Positions 25,983 through 36,968 of a stretch of 64,000 nt of DNA are shown piece by piece. Position numbers and translations under genes: made by a program. Origin of the DNA: Streptomyces fumigatiscleroticus (lineage in GTDB: Bacteria > Actinomycetota > Actinomycetes > Streptomycetales > Streptomycetaceae); assembly GCF_014647975.1 (NCBI RefSeq), contig NZ_BMQF01000014.1:62001-126000 (forward strand), in the 5' to 3' direction. Numbering within the stretch: position 1 is the first letter of the stretch; each line of letters begins with the position of its first letter. The notes beneath the pieces are model-generated. The model was given only the letters and a program-made list of their open reading frames with translations, made no database searches and had not been told where the DNA came from.

Positions 25983-26621
25983 CGGGACGGGTCCGGGGCC
26001 GTCCGGGCTCCGGGACCCCGTACCGGTGTCCGCCGTGGTGCCGGCGGATCCGGCCATGGCCTCCCCGTACGTGACGACCCGGGCGGCGGCCTCGTCCGGT
26101 GTGCGGTCCGCGACGGCCTCGTGCCAGGAGCGGGCCACGGCGGCCGGACCGGCACAGGTGGACACACCGGGCGTCCGGCCGGTTCCGGACGGTCCGCCGC
26201 CACTCACGCCGCCACTCCAAGGCGTTGCCCGGGGTCTTCTCCACGATGACCGGCTCGCCGGCCCGGAAGGACGTCTCGGTGGGCTGCCGGACTCGAAGTA
26301 CCCCTGTGGACCAACCGGTCGGATGCAGCTCGTGCGAAGCGTGCAACTGCGAATGCGCGCCCAGCATCATGTGCGGCGGCCGGTCCGGGACGGGATCCAC
26401 CGGACATCGGGGCGGATCCGCCGGCCGCGAGGGCCGGGGGCCGCGCGGCCGGGGAACGGCGCCGAGGGTCCCGGACGGGGCCGTGCCGTGGGCACCCGGC
26501 GTCCCTGGTGGCCCGTGGTGTCGGCGAGCTCGGTGTTCGGCTGGCCCAGCAGGCTCGTGGGCCGCGCGCCGGACGGCCGAGCCGCGACTCACCTGAGGAG
26601 ATCCTCGACGTCCGGCCCCGA
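25983..26621. other. Gene-poor region between galK and a GNAT gene
   Basis: About 640 bp with no convincing gene. On the minus strand two frames show high GC at third positions in sequence: about 26370-26190 ('TETSFRAGEPVIVEKTPGNALEW'-like) and about 26207-25990 ('WHEAVADRTPDEAAARVV'-like). Neither has a stop before running into galK antisense. This suggests a small gene broken by a frameshift, but I recognise no family. No strong hairpin is evident after galK. Confidence 0.4.
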
Positions 26622-27074
26622 TCAGGGCCTTGGGGCAAGCGGTTTCGTCAGGATGTACTCCGTCAGCCCCGGCGGATAGTCCGGGATCACGCCCGCCACC
26701 TCGTACCCCTGTTTCCGGTAGAAGTCCGGCGCCTGGAAGTCCCAGGTCTCCAGCCGGACCGCCCGGCAGCCGCGGTCCCGGCGGGCCACCTCCTCCGCCT
26801 GTGCCAGCAGCCGGGAGCCGACGCCGGCGCCGCGGTGGCGCTCGTCGACCCACAGGTACGTCACATGCAGCCAGGTCGCCCAGGTGTGCCCGACCAGGCC
26901 GCCGACCAGGCCCAAGGCGTCGTCCAGCGCCCATACGTGCAGGTCGGCCCGGCGTTCGCCCGGGGTGCCGCGCAGCGCCCGCAGGACGGGGGAGGCCGTG
27001 GTGTTCGTGTCGCGGAGCCGGGTGCGCAGCAGATCGCCTCGCGCCGTGTCGACTCCTGTCTCGATACGAATCAT
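26622..27074 (-). CDS. GNAT family N-acetyltransferase
   Basis: This 150-residue acetyl-CoA-dependent acetyltransferase has motif A 'YLWVDERHRGAGVGSRLLAQAEEVARRDG'-like near residue 80 with R-x-x-G-x-G, then 'AVRLETWDFQAPDFYRKQGYEV' as motif B. The substrate is unknown. ATG 27074 is preceded by GGTGAG; ATG 27086 is possible. A TTGCAG-17-GTTTAT promoter-like pair ends only a few bases before the start, so the mRNA may be nearly leaderless. It is divergent from the response regulator at 27376. Confidence 0.8.
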   Translation of the reverse strand: MIRIETGVDTARGDLLRTRLRDTNTTASPVLRALRGTPGERRADLHVWALDDALGLVGGLVGHTWATWLHVTYLWVDERHRGAGVGSRLLAQAEEVARRDRGCRAVRLETWDFQAPDFYRKQGYEVAGVIPDYPPGLTEYILTKPLAPRP

Positions 27075-27375
27075 GTGGCTCACCATAAACGGGCTGGACT
27101 GCCAGTTCTGCAAATAACCTTCCGCTCCTGCCCCCCGGCCGTACCCTGATGAACAGCACCGGTGGGGGCCGGTGCCGTTCAGGGGGCGAGACAGCCGGGT
27201 ACGGCGCCCGCGGTGGGGGTGGCGGTTCTGGCACGGCGGCGGCCGTGCGGCCGCGGCGGCCCCGCCCGGGTGAACCACGATCCGATACGGGGGTCCGGGC
27301 GCCGTACCTGCGCAAGTGTCGTCTTCCGACGATGAGGTCTCCCCTGCTCTTGGAGAGCTTGGGGAAGGGGGTTAC

Positions 27376-28143
27376 GTGGTTCGCATCCGAGTTCTGGTCG
27401 TCGACGACCATCGCATCTTCGCCGAGTCGCTCGCCGCGGCCCTGGCCGCGGAGCCCGATGTCGATGTCTCCGCGGCCGGCAGCGGCCCGGCCGCGCTGCG
27501 CAGTCTGGAGCGCGCGGCCGCCGAGGGGCGGCGCTTCGACGTCCTGCTCGTCGACGCCGATCTGGGAGGCAATGTGCCGGGAGTACGGCCCGCCGTGTCC
27601 GTGCAGGACGGCAACGAGGACGGTGTCGTCGACGGCATCTCCCTCGTCGCCGGGGTGCGGTCCGCGCAGCCGGGCGTGCGGACCGTCGTGCTCGCCGAGA
27701 AGGACGATCCGCGGCGTGCCGCACTCGCCCTCCAGGCCGGCGCCTCCGGCTGGGTGGCCAAGGACTGCTCGCTCTCCCGGCTGCTCACCGTCATCCGCGG
27801 CGTGCTGCGCGACGAGACGCATCTGCCGCCCGCCCTGCTCACCGGCGTGCTGCGCGAGCTGACCGCCGCGCGCAAGCACCGCACCGAGAGCGAGCGGCTG
27901 GTGGAGTCCCTCACGCCCCGGGAGCGCGAGGTGCTGCGCTGCATGGTCGCGGGGCTGGGCCGCAAGGCCGTCGCCGAGCGCCTGTTCCTGTCGCCGCACA
28001 CCGTGCGGACGCACATGCAGAACGTGCTCGGCAAGCTGGGCGTGCACTCCACCCTCGCCGCCGTCGCACTCGCCCGGCGGGCGGGCGTGGGTCCGGTCGA
28101 CCTAGCCGGGGATGTTGTCGAACGGGGCGGTCAGCTGGCGTAG
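27376..28143 (+). CDS. Orphan LuxR/NarL-type response regulator
   Basis: This 255-residue protein has a receiver domain (about 1-135) and a LuxR HTH (about 175-240, 'LTPREREVLRCMVAGLGRKAVAERLF'-like, then 'HTVRTHMQNVL'). The acidic pair D10-D11 and candidate phosphoacceptor Asp60 (LLVDADL) are present and Lys is kept (GWVAKD), but the switch Thr/Ser is Ala. GTG 27376 follows GAAGGGG by 5 bases; an upstream in-frame GTG at 27316 is less likely. No histidine kinase is adjacent. Its 3' end overlaps the convergent marR-like gene by 42 bp. Confidence 0.85.
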   Translation: MVRIRVLVVDDHRIFAESLAAALAAEPDVDVSAAGSGPAALRSLERAAAEGRRFDVLLVDADLGGNVPGVRPAVSVQDGNEDGVVDGISLVAGVRSAQPGVRTVVLAEKDDPRRAALALQAGASGWVAKDCSLSRLLTVIRGVLRDETHLPPALLTGVLRELTAARKHRTESERLVESLTPREREVLRCMVAGLGRKAVAERLFLSPHTVRTHMQNVLGKLGVHSTLAAVALARRAGVGPVDLAGDVVERGGQLA

Positions 28144-28599
28144 CAGACCGGCCAGTTCACTGCGCTGGGCGTGCGACAGCTCGCCGAGGATCGCGCGCTC
28201 CTGCTCCAGCAGGCCGGCGAGGGCCTGGTCGGCGCGGTCCCGGCCCTCGTCCGTGAGCCGGACCAGCACGCCTCGCCGGTCGCTCGGGTCGGGGAGGCGT
28301 TCCACCAGGCCCTTCTTGGTCAGCCGGTCGATGCGGTTGGTCATCGTGCCCGAGGTGACCAGGGTCTGGGTCAGGAGCTGTCCGGGGGAGAGCTGATACG
28401 GCGTGCCCGCGCGCCGCAGCGCGGTCAGCACGTCGAACTCCCAGGGCTCCAGGCTGTGCTCGGAGAAGGCGAGCCGGCGTGCGCGGTCGAGGTGCCGGGC
28501 CAGCCTGCTCACCCGGCTGAGCACCTCGAGCGGTTCCACGTCGAGGTCCGGGCGCTCCCGGCGCCACGCTGCGACCAGCCGATCGACCTCGTCCTCCAT
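28102..28599 (-). CDS. MarR family transcriptional regulator
   Basis: This 165-residue winged-helix regulator has the helix 'LSPGQLLTQTLVTSGTMTNRIDRLTKKGLVER' near residues 70-100 and the wing 'DPSDRRGVLVRLTDEG' near 105-120, which is classical MarR. Divergent from tam, with paired operator-like dyads in the 135-bp gap, so it probably represses itself and perhaps tam-VOC. The ligand is unknown. Its end overlaps the last 14 codons of the response regulator on the other strand. Confidence 0.9.
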   Translation of the reverse strand: MEDEVDRLVAAWRRERPDLDVEPLEVLSRVSRLARHLDRARRLAFSEHSLEPWEFDVLTALRRAGTPYQLSPGQLLTQTLVTSGTMTNRIDRLTKKGLVERLPDPSDRRGVLVRLTDEGRDRADQALAGLLEQERAILGELSHAQRSELAGLLRQLTAPFDNIPG

Positions 28600-28620
28600 G
28601 AGATCAGTGTAGTGGTTGTG

Positions 28621-28661
28621 TCGACATGAAGTCTCTTGATGTCGAGTCTCTTGACGTCGAG
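28621..28661. promoter_or_regulatory. Tandem MarR-type operator dyads
   Basis: Two dyads CTTGAtgTCGAG (28635-28646) and CTTGAcgTCGAG (28650-28661) lie 15 bp apart. The arm TCGACATGAAG at 28621-28631 also pairs with the first dyad (10 of 11 bases). The site is 22 bp upstream of the marR-like start and 74 bp upstream of tam. Confidence 0.55.
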
Positions 28662-28734
28662 CTAGCGTGGGGCGAGTCTGGATGCCCGCCGAGTACGGCC
28701 ACCACGACCACCCCGGTCACCTCCAGGAGGCCCC

Positions 28735-29550
28735 ATGCCCGCCGCCCCCACCTGGGATCCCGCCCAGTACCTGCGACACGCCGGCCACCGCGCCCGCCCC
28801 TTCACCGACCTCCTCGCCCGCGTCCCCGAGCTGCCCGGCTCCCCGCCCCGCATCGCCGACCTCGGCTGCGGCCCCGGCAACGTCACCGTCCTGCTCGCCG
28901 GCCGCTGGCCCGCCGCCCGCATCACCGGCTACGACAACTCCCCCGAGATGCTCGCCCGCGCCGAGGCCGAGGCCGGTCCCACGCCGGGCGGCGGCCATCT
29001 GGACTTCGCCCACGCCGACGCCCGCACCTGGGCGCCCACCGAGCCGTACGACCTGATCGTCAGCAACGCCACCCTCCAGTGGGTGCCCGGGCACACCGGC
29101 CGGTTCGCCGACTGGATCGCCGCCCTCGCCCCCGGCGGCACCTTCGCCTTCCAGGTCCCCGGCAACTTCGACGCCCCCAGCCACCGCCTGATGCGTGAGC
29201 TGGCCGCCTCCCCGCGCTGGCGGGACCGCCTCGACGGCGTCCTGCGCCACGGCGACGCCGTTCTCGCCCCCGAGGCCTATCTGGAGCACCTGACCGCCCT
29301 CGGCTGCACCGCCGACGTGTGGGAGACGACGTACGTGCATCTCCTCGCGGGCGAGGATCCCGTGCTGGACTGGGTCAAGGGAACCGGGCTGCGGCCCGTC
29401 CTCGACGCGCTCGCCGGCGATCCCGAGGCCAGGGACGCGTTCGTCGACGAGTACCGGACCGCGCTGCGCGAGGCCTATCCGGCCCGACCGCACGGCACGC
29501 CGTTCCCGTTCCGCCGCGTCTTCGCCGTCGCCCGCAGGGAGGGCTCGTGA
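28735..29550 (+). CDS. tam: Trans-aconitate 2-methyltransferase
   Basis: This 271-residue SAM-dependent methyltransferase is thought to methylate trans-aconitate, a spontaneous by-product that inhibits aconitase. It begins 'TWDPAQYLRHAGHRARPFTDLLARV' as in Tam, then SAM motif I 'IADLGCGPGNVTVLL' near residue 38, 'GYDNSPEML' near 60, 'DLIVSNATLQWVPGH' near 105 and 'FAFQVPGNFDAPSH' near 140. ATG 28735 has AGGAGG upstream. The VOC gene overlaps its last 4 bases. Confidence 0.9.
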   Translation: MPAAPTWDPAQYLRHAGHRARPFTDLLARVPELPGSPPRIADLGCGPGNVTVLLAGRWPAARITGYDNSPEMLARAEAEAGPTPGGGHLDFAHADARTWAPTEPYDLIVSNATLQWVPGHTGRFADWIAALAPGGTFAFQVPGNFDAPSHRLMRELAASPRWRDRLDGVLRHGDAVLAPEAYLEHLTALGCTADVWETTYVHLLAGEDPVLDWVKGTGLRPVLDALAGDPEARDAFVDEYRTALREAYPARPHGTPFPFRRVFAVARREGS

Positions 29551-29933
29551 TCACGGCCGTCGACCATGTCCAGCTCGCCGCACCGCCCGGCTCCGAGGAA
29601 CGGCTGCGGACGTTCTACGCCGGTGTCCTCGGCATGACCGAGATCCCGAAGCCGCCCGTGCTCGCTGCACGGGGAGGATGCTGGTTCCAGGCGGGGACCG
29701 TGCGGCTGCACCTGGGGATCGAGACCGGCTTCCGGCCCGCGCGCAAGGCCCACCCCGGGCTGCGGGTCAGCGGCATCGAGGCGTACGCCGCCCGGCTGGA
29801 GCAGCACGGCGCACCGGTGACATGGGACGAGGGGCTGCCGGGCCACCGGCGCTTCTACTCCGAGGATCCGGTGGGGAACCGGCTGGAGTTCCTGCAACCG
29901 GTGACCACAGCTCCCGCAGGGCGTCCAGGGTGA
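29547..29933 (+). CDS. VOC superfamily (glyoxalase/dioxygenase-like) protein
   Basis: This 128-residue single-domain VOC protein has two beta-alpha-beta-beta-beta halves: 'VDHVQLAAPPGSEERLRTFYAGVLGM' and 'HPGLRVSGIEAYAARLEQHGAPVTWDEGLPGHRRFYSEDPVGNRLEFLQP'-like. Metal ligands of the family (first His, late Glu) are present as H in VDHV and E in RLEF. GTG 29547 overlaps tam by 4 bases. The usual end would be just after LEFLQP; the last dozen codons run into a Uma2 remnant, suggesting the original stop was lost when the loci fused. Substrate unknown. Confidence 0.85.
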   Translation: MITAVDHVQLAAPPGSEERLRTFYAGVLGMTEIPKPPVLAARGGCWFQAGTVRLHLGIETGFRPARKAHPGLRVSGIEAYAARLEQHGAPVTWDEGLPGHRRFYSEDPVGNRLEFLQPVTTAPAGRPG

Positions 29934-30129
29934 GGTCGATGTCGATCTCGAAGGGAGCGGAGAGTCCGAGCTTGTCGTGGTGGACACCGGTGACCGCGTA
30001 GGTCTTGGTCACCGGGTCGAGCTCGTGGGTCCGCACGACCGGGTGCTGATTCCCCTCGGCCATCTCCACCAGCCGGAAGTGCGGGATGCCGGCGGCGGCG
30101 TACTTGCCGTGATCGGCCTCCCGGCGTCG
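29903..30129 (-). pseudogene. C-terminal remnant of a Uma2-family (PD-(D/E)xK-like) protein
   Basis: The minus strand encodes about 70 residues beginning 'EADHGKYAAAGIPHFRLVEM', the last third of Uma2 (DUF820) proteins, where K-x-x-x-Y-A-x-A-G-I-P is diagnostic. The remnant continues 'THELDPVTKTYAVTGVHHDKL' and a C-terminal strand. It lacks its N-terminus: the frame runs straight into the stop codon of the TetR gene upstream. At its other end it merges with the VOC 3' end with no stop of its own. Uma2 proteins are common, multicopy and of unclear function in Streptomyces. Confidence 0.7.
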
Positions 30130-30804
30130 TCAGCTCTTCCGGTGTCCTATCAGCCGGGGCTTCTGTTCCAGCCCGTCAAGACCGTGCCAGGCCAGGTTCA
30201 CCAGGTGGGCCGCGACCTCGGCCTTCTTGGGGCGGCGTACGTCCAGCCACCACTGGCCGGTCAGCGCGACCATGCCGACCAGGGCCTGCGCGTACAGCGG
30301 GGCCAGCTTCGGGTCGAAGCCGCGGCTCTTGAACTCGCGGCCCAGGATGTCCTCCACCTGGGTGGCGATGTCCGAGATGAGGGAGGCGAAGGAACCCGTG
30401 GACTGGGGGATGGGAGAATCACGGACCAGGATGCGGAAGCCGTCCGTGTACTCCTCGATGTAGTCCAGGAGGGCGAACGCGGCCTGCTCGCACAGCTCGC
30501 GGGGGTGACCGGCGGTCAGAGAGCTGGTCACCATGTCCAGCAGCCGCCGCATCTCGCGGTCCACCACCACCGCGTACAGGCCCTCCTTGCCGCCGAAGTG
30601 CTCGTACACCACCGGCTTGGACACCCCGGCCTTCGCCGCGATCTCCTCCACCGAGGTGCCCTCGAAGCCCTTGGCGGCAAAAAGGGTGCGACCGATCTCC
30701 AGCAGCTGCTGGCGGCGCTCGGCACCGGTCATACGGGTGCGGCGCGCTCGCCGCGGCTTGTCGTTGCTTGGGGTGCTGGAGTCGGTCGCCACGGCGACCA
30801 TCAT
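30130..30804 (-). CDS. TetR family regulator coupled to the fatty acid desaturase
   Basis: This 224-residue repressor has the TetR HTH at about residues 49-77 ('TSVEEIAAKAGVSKPVVYEHFGGKEGLY'-like) and a helical ligand domain. The start ATG 30804 overlaps the desaturase stop (ATGA), so the two are translationally coupled. Desaturase-linked TetR regulators such as DesT and its relatives sense acyl-CoA. The dyad at 31884-31896 in the desaturase promoter is a likely operator. Ligand and target are inferred. Confidence 0.88.
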   Translation of the reverse strand: MMVAVATDSSTPSNDKPRRARRTRMTGAERRQQLLEIGRTLFAAKGFEGTSVEEIAAKAGVSKPVVYEHFGGKEGLYAVVVDREMRRLLDMVTSSLTAGHPRELCEQAAFALLDYIEEYTDGFRILVRDSPIPQSTGSFASLISDIATQVEDILGREFKSRGFDPKLAPLYAQALVGMVALTGQWWLDVRRPKKAEVAAHLVNLAWHGLDGLEQKPRLIGHRKS

Positions 30805-31811
30805 GCCGCCTTCACAGCGTCCTTCCGGCGGCGGGAGCCGCCTTCGCCGGTGTTGCGCCGGGAATCGATACGCGAGCGTGACGGCCAGCGCACGTCGTAC
30901 GCCCAGCCGAGCTGTTCGAACCAGCGGATCAGGCGGGCGCTGGAGTCGAGTTGACCGCGCTCCACACCGTGCCGCGCGGAGGTCGGGTCGGCGTGATGCA
31001 GGTTGTGCCACGACTCGCCGCACGACAGGATCGCCAGCCACCACACGTTGCCCGAGCGGTCACGCGACTTGAAGGGGCGCTTGCCGACCGCGTGGCAGAT
31101 CGAGTTGATCGACCAGGTCACGTGGTGCAGCAACGCCACCCGGACGAGTGAACCCCAGAAGAACGCCGTGAGCGCGCCCCACCAGGACATCGTCACCAGA
31201 CCGCCGATCAGCGCCGGCAGCAGCAGCGACACCACCGTCCACAGCACGAACTGGCGGGAGACCGCCCGCATCGCCGGGTCCTTGATCAGATCCGGCGCGT
31301 ACTTCTCCTGCGGGGTCTGCTCCTCGTCGAACATCCAGCCGACGTGCGCCCAGAACAGGCCCTTCATCAGCGCGGGAACCGTCTCGCCGTAGCGCCACGG
31401 CGAGTGCGGGTCACCCTCGGCGTCGGAGAACTTGTGGTGCTTGCGGTGGTCGGCGACCCAGCGGACCAGCGGTCCCTCGACCGCCATCGACCCCATGACC
31501 GCCAGCGCGATCTTCAGGGGCCGCTTGGCCTTGAAGGAACCGTGGGTGAAGTGCCGGTGGAAGCCGATGGTGATGCCGTGGCAGCCCAGGAAGTAGAAGA
31601 AGACCAGCAGACCGAGATCCAGCCAGCTCACGCCCCAGCCCCACGCCAGCGGCACCGCCGCGACCAGCGCGAGGAACGGGACCGCGATGAACAGCAGCAG
31701 CGTGATCTGCTCGATCGAACGCTTCTGCTCGCCGCCCAGTGTGGCGGAGGGCAGTGCTGTGCCGTCGGGAGCCTTCGGAGCTTCTTCGATCACATCGGAG
31801 CTCGTGGTCAT
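30801..31811 (-). CDS. Acyl-CoA/fatty acid delta-9-type desaturase
   Basis: This 336-residue membrane di-iron enzyme introduces a double bond into acyl chains. Three His boxes are present: H-R-H-F-T-H near residue 87, H-R-K-H-H near 124 and H-N-L-H-H near 264. Four or more hydrophobic helices (about 35-75 and 180-225) flank them. ATG 31811 gives the usual length. The gene is first in a two-gene operon with its TetR partner, suggesting feedback control of membrane fluidity. It is divergent from ppc. Confidence 0.92.
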   Translation of the reverse strand: MTTSSDVIEEAPKAPDGTALPSATLGGEQKRSIEQITLLLFIAVPFLALVAAVPLAWGWGVSWLDLGLLVFFYFLGCHGITIGFHRHFTHGSFKAKRPLKIALAVMGSMAVEGPLVRWVADHRKHHKFSDAEGDPHSPWRYGETVPALMKGLFWAHVGWMFDEEQTPQEKYAPDLIKDPAMRAVSRQFVLWTVVSLLLPALIGGLVTMSWWGALTAFFWGSLVRVALLHHVTWSINSICHAVGKRPFKSRDRSGNVWWLAILSCGESWHNLHHADPTSARHGVERGQLDSSARLIRWFEQLGWAYDVRWPSRSRIDSRRNTGEGGSRRRKDAVKAA

Positions 31812-31883
31812 ACGCGTCCCCTGTGGGGTCGAGGGTTCAGGCCGGTGCCGGGGCTCCGGGAGCCGTACTCGGTTCCTACGGTC

Positions 31884-31896
31884 CCGTAACCTACGG
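31884..31896. promoter_or_regulatory. Dyad CCGTA-ACC-TACGG upstream of the desaturase, candidate TetR operator
   Basis: A perfect 5-base inverted repeat with a 3-base spacer lies 72 bp upstream of the desaturase start, within a cluster of TACGGT and ACGTAAG repeats spanning about 31877-31907. The rest of the 292-bp gap up to ppc shows no gene. Confidence 0.45.
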
Positions 31897-32103
31897 TGAC
31901 GTAAGTATGGCAGTGCGTCGCCCGGCGGCAAGAGCCCGTGAGCCTGCGCGTCCCCATGGACACCTATCCTTAGTGTCGGTCGGACAGCGCGGTCCGCTCT
32001 GTGTTTACTTCCCGGATGTCCGGCCCGTAAGCGGCACCCGCCGCGCGAGACGCCGTCCGGGTTCCCTCCCAGACGAGCTTCAACACTGCAAGGAGCCGCA
32101 CCT

Positions 32104-34836
<2,733 letters not shown>

Positions 34837-34852
34837 CGCGGACCGCGCACAC

Positions 34853-34893
34853 GAGGGTGCCCCCGAGCTCGACCCGAGCACGGGGGCACCCTC
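34853..34893. terminator. Hairpin between ppc and a convergent membrane protein gene
   Basis: GAGGGTGCCCCCG (34853-34865) pairs perfectly with CGGGGGCACCCTC (34881-34893). The loop can fold further. It serves ppc and possibly the convergent gene ending at 34907. Confidence 0.75.
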
Positions 34894-34906
34894 ACGTCCC
34901 GACGCC

Positions 34907-35395
34907 TCACACCGCCACGAACGCCGCCGTCAGCAGCGCGACCCCCGAACCGGCCAGCACCCACGCGGCCCGCGTCCGCCGCAGCCCGCCCGCCACCACC
35001 ACCGACGCCAGCAGCAGCGCCCCGCCCAGCGGAACCCACGCGTGGAGAATCCCGGCGAGACCGGACCGGACCACGTCATCGCTGCCCGGCTTGACCACCA
35101 CCGCGTACGTACGGCCCTTCGCCACCGCCACCGACCGGTCGATCTCGACCTCCTGCCGCGCCCGCGAACCCGCCGACACCGGCGTGTACGGCCCCGAGCA
35201 CGTGTCCTCGCCGCACCGCGTCACCTCGATCGTGCCGCGCTCCCGGCCCTTGGTGAGCATCACATGCTGCGCCGTCCCCCACGACGCCCACACACCGGCG
35301 ACCAGAATCAGCGCCGCGAGGGCACCCATGGCCGCCAGCCGCCCGAACCGCAGCGCGGCGGACGCGCCCCGAGAGGAGGAGACCGCAGAAGACAT
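34907..35395 (-). CDS. Membrane protein with three predicted helices, function unknown
   Basis: This 162-residue protein has a TM helix at about residues 20-42, an extracytoplasmic domain (about 45-115) with a Cys pair (CGEDTC, probably a disulfide) and two further helices at about 112-130 and 136-160. ATG 35395 is chosen over ATG 35407; neither has a good ribosome site. It lies between ppc and pth and is read with pth. I recognise no family. Confidence 0.75.
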   Translation of the reverse strand: MSSAVSSSRGASAALRFGRLAAMGALAALILVAGVWASWGTAQHVMLTKGRERGTIEVTRCGEDTCSGPYTPVSAGSRARQEVEIDRSVAVAKGRTYAVVVKPGSDDVVRSGLAGILHAWVPLGGALLLASVVVAGGLRRTRAAWVLAGSGVALLTAAFVAV

Positions 35396-35460
35396 GGCCG
35401 GGATCATTGGCCATATCTGTGCGGCCGGTCAACTCCGTCGGGCGACAAGTCAAGGACAAG

Positions 35461-36063
35461 TCAGGAGTTGTACGACCCCTGCGCCCGCTCCAGCCCCTCG
35501 GTGACCAGACTCTCCACCGCGTCCGCCGCCCGGTCCACGAAGTAGTCCAGCTCCTTGCGCTCCGCCGCCGAGAAATCCTTCAGCACGAAGTCCGCCACCG
35601 GCATACGCCCGGGAGGCCGCCCGATCCCGAACCGCACCCGGTGATACCCCGGCCCCAGCGCCTTCGTGATCGACTTCAACCCGTTGTGCCCGTTGTCACC
35701 GCCGCCCAGCTTCAGCCGCAGCGTCCCGTAGTCGATGTCCAGCTCGTCGTGGACCGCCACCACATTCGCCGCCGGCACCTTGTAGAAGTCCCGCAGCGCG
35801 TTCACCGGCCCGCCCGACAGATTCATGAACGACATCGGCTTCACCAGCACCACCCGCCGGCTCGCCGGACCCGGCGGCCCGATCCGCCCCTCGACCACCT
35901 GCGCCTGCGCCTTGCCGGCCCGCTTGAATCTCCCCCCGATCCGCTCCGCCAGCAGATCCGCCACCATGAAACCGACGTTGTGCCGGTTCATGGCGTACTC
36001 CGGACCGGGATTGCCGAGACCCGCGATCAGCCAGGGAGCACCCGCGTCGGTCGTCACGTCCAT
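35461..36063 (-). CDS. pth: Peptidyl-tRNA hydrolase
   Basis: This 200-residue enzyme recycles tRNA from peptidyl-tRNA released during translation. The catalytic region is 'GLGNPGPEYAMNRHNVGFMV' (His20-type residue) followed by 'KPMSFMNLSG' near 83, 'VHDELDIDYG' near 110 and 'GGDNGHNGLKSI' near 128. ATG 36063 follows AGGAGAC. It lies 109 bp downstream of rplY on the same strand, the common bacterial rplY-pth order. Confidence 0.96.
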   Translation of the reverse strand: MDVTTDAGAPWLIAGLGNPGPEYAMNRHNVGFMVADLLAERIGGRFKRAGKAQAQVVEGRIGPPGPASRRVVLVKPMSFMNLSGGPVNALRDFYKVPAANVVAVHDELDIDYGTLRLKLGGGDNGHNGLKSITKALGPGYHRVRFGIGRPPGRMPVADFVLKDFSAAERKELDYFVDRAADAVESLVTEGLERAQGSYNS

Positions 36064-36172
36064 GTCTCCTTCATACGCGTCGGCCGCCGCCCCGCACGGA
36101 GACCGAGACGGGAACAGCGGCCGACGAAAACGACGACAGCCGGAAAGAATCCGGAGCCGGAGCCGGTGAGGA

Positions 36173-36766
36173 TCAGGCCTCGGCGGACTCTCCGCCCTCG
36201 CCCTCGCCCTCGGCGGACTCCTCGGCCTGCGCGGCCAGCACCTGAAGGACCACCGCGTCCTCCTCCACGGCCAGCGACACGCCGGACGGCAGAGCGATGT
36301 CCTTGGCGTGCACCGCGGCACCGGCCGCCAGACCCGCGACCGAGACGGTGACGGACTCGGGGATGTGCGTGGCCTCGGCCTCGACCGGCAGCGCGGACAG
36401 GACGTGCTCCAGCAGGTTGCCACCCGGGGCCAGCTCGCCCTCGGTGTGCACCGGGATCTCGACCGTGACCTTCTCGCCGCGCTTGACCAGCAGCAGGTCC
36501 ACGTGCTCCAGGAAACCCTTCAGCGGGTCGCGCTGCACGGCCTTCGGGATCGCCAGCTCGGTGCCCTTGCCATCGATGTCCAGCGCGATCAGCACGTTCG
36601 GCGTACGCAGCGCCAGCAGCAGCTCGTGACCCGGCAGGGTCAGGTGCAGCGGCTGAGCACCGTGGCCGTACAGCACACCGGGAACCTTGTTGTCACGGCG
36701 GATACGGCGGGCGGCACCCTTGCCGAACTCGGTGCGCGTCTCGGCGGCGAGCTTCACCTCGGACAT
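36173..36766 (-). CDS. rplY: 50S ribosomal protein L25/general stress protein Ctc
   Basis: This 197-residue protein is the long (Ctc/TL5) form of L25, which binds 5S rRNA. The N-terminal L25 domain (about 1-92, 'SEVKLAAETRTEFGKGAARRIRR') is followed by the TL5 C-terminal beta domain (about 95-180) and an acidic Glu/Gly tail. ATG 36766 has GAGGAGTG upstream. It sits between prs and pth in the conserved prs-rplY-pth order. Confidence 0.95.
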   Translation of the reverse strand: MSEVKLAAETRTEFGKGAARRIRRDNKVPGVLYGHGAQPLHLTLPGHELLLALRTPNVLIALDIDGKGTELAIPKAVQRDPLKGFLEHVDLLLVKRGEKVTVEIPVHTEGELAPGGNLLEHVLSALPVEAEATHIPESVTVSVAGLAAGAAVHAKDIALPSGVSLAVEEDAVVLQVLAAQAEESAEGEGEGGESAEA

Positions 36767-36876
36767 GGAGATCACTCCTCGTAGTAATACGGAACGGACG
36801 TGGTCACCCGGCCACGAACGGCCTGCTACGAAGAGCGCGTCGATAACGGACCGCCGCATCCGCACAAACGGAAACG

Positions 36877-36922
36877 GCCTCCCTCGCCGAGCAACTGAAC
36901 CAGTCTACTCGGCGAGGCAGGC
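36877..36922. terminator. Hairpin between prs and rplY
   Basis: CTCGCCGAG (36883-36891) pairs with CTCGGCGAG (36908-36916), extended by GCCT/AGGC. It lies 47 bp after the prs stop and may attenuate rather than end read-through into rplY. Confidence 0.55.
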
Positions 36923-36968
36923 CGCACCCAAAACGATCACCGGCACCGGCCGGAGACCGACGAAACCC

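Noticed and set aside
25924..26370. Minus-strand protein starting near 26370 downstream of the GNAT gene
   Set aside because: It lacks a stop before galK, changes coding frame midway and matches no family I know; kept only as a possible remnant.
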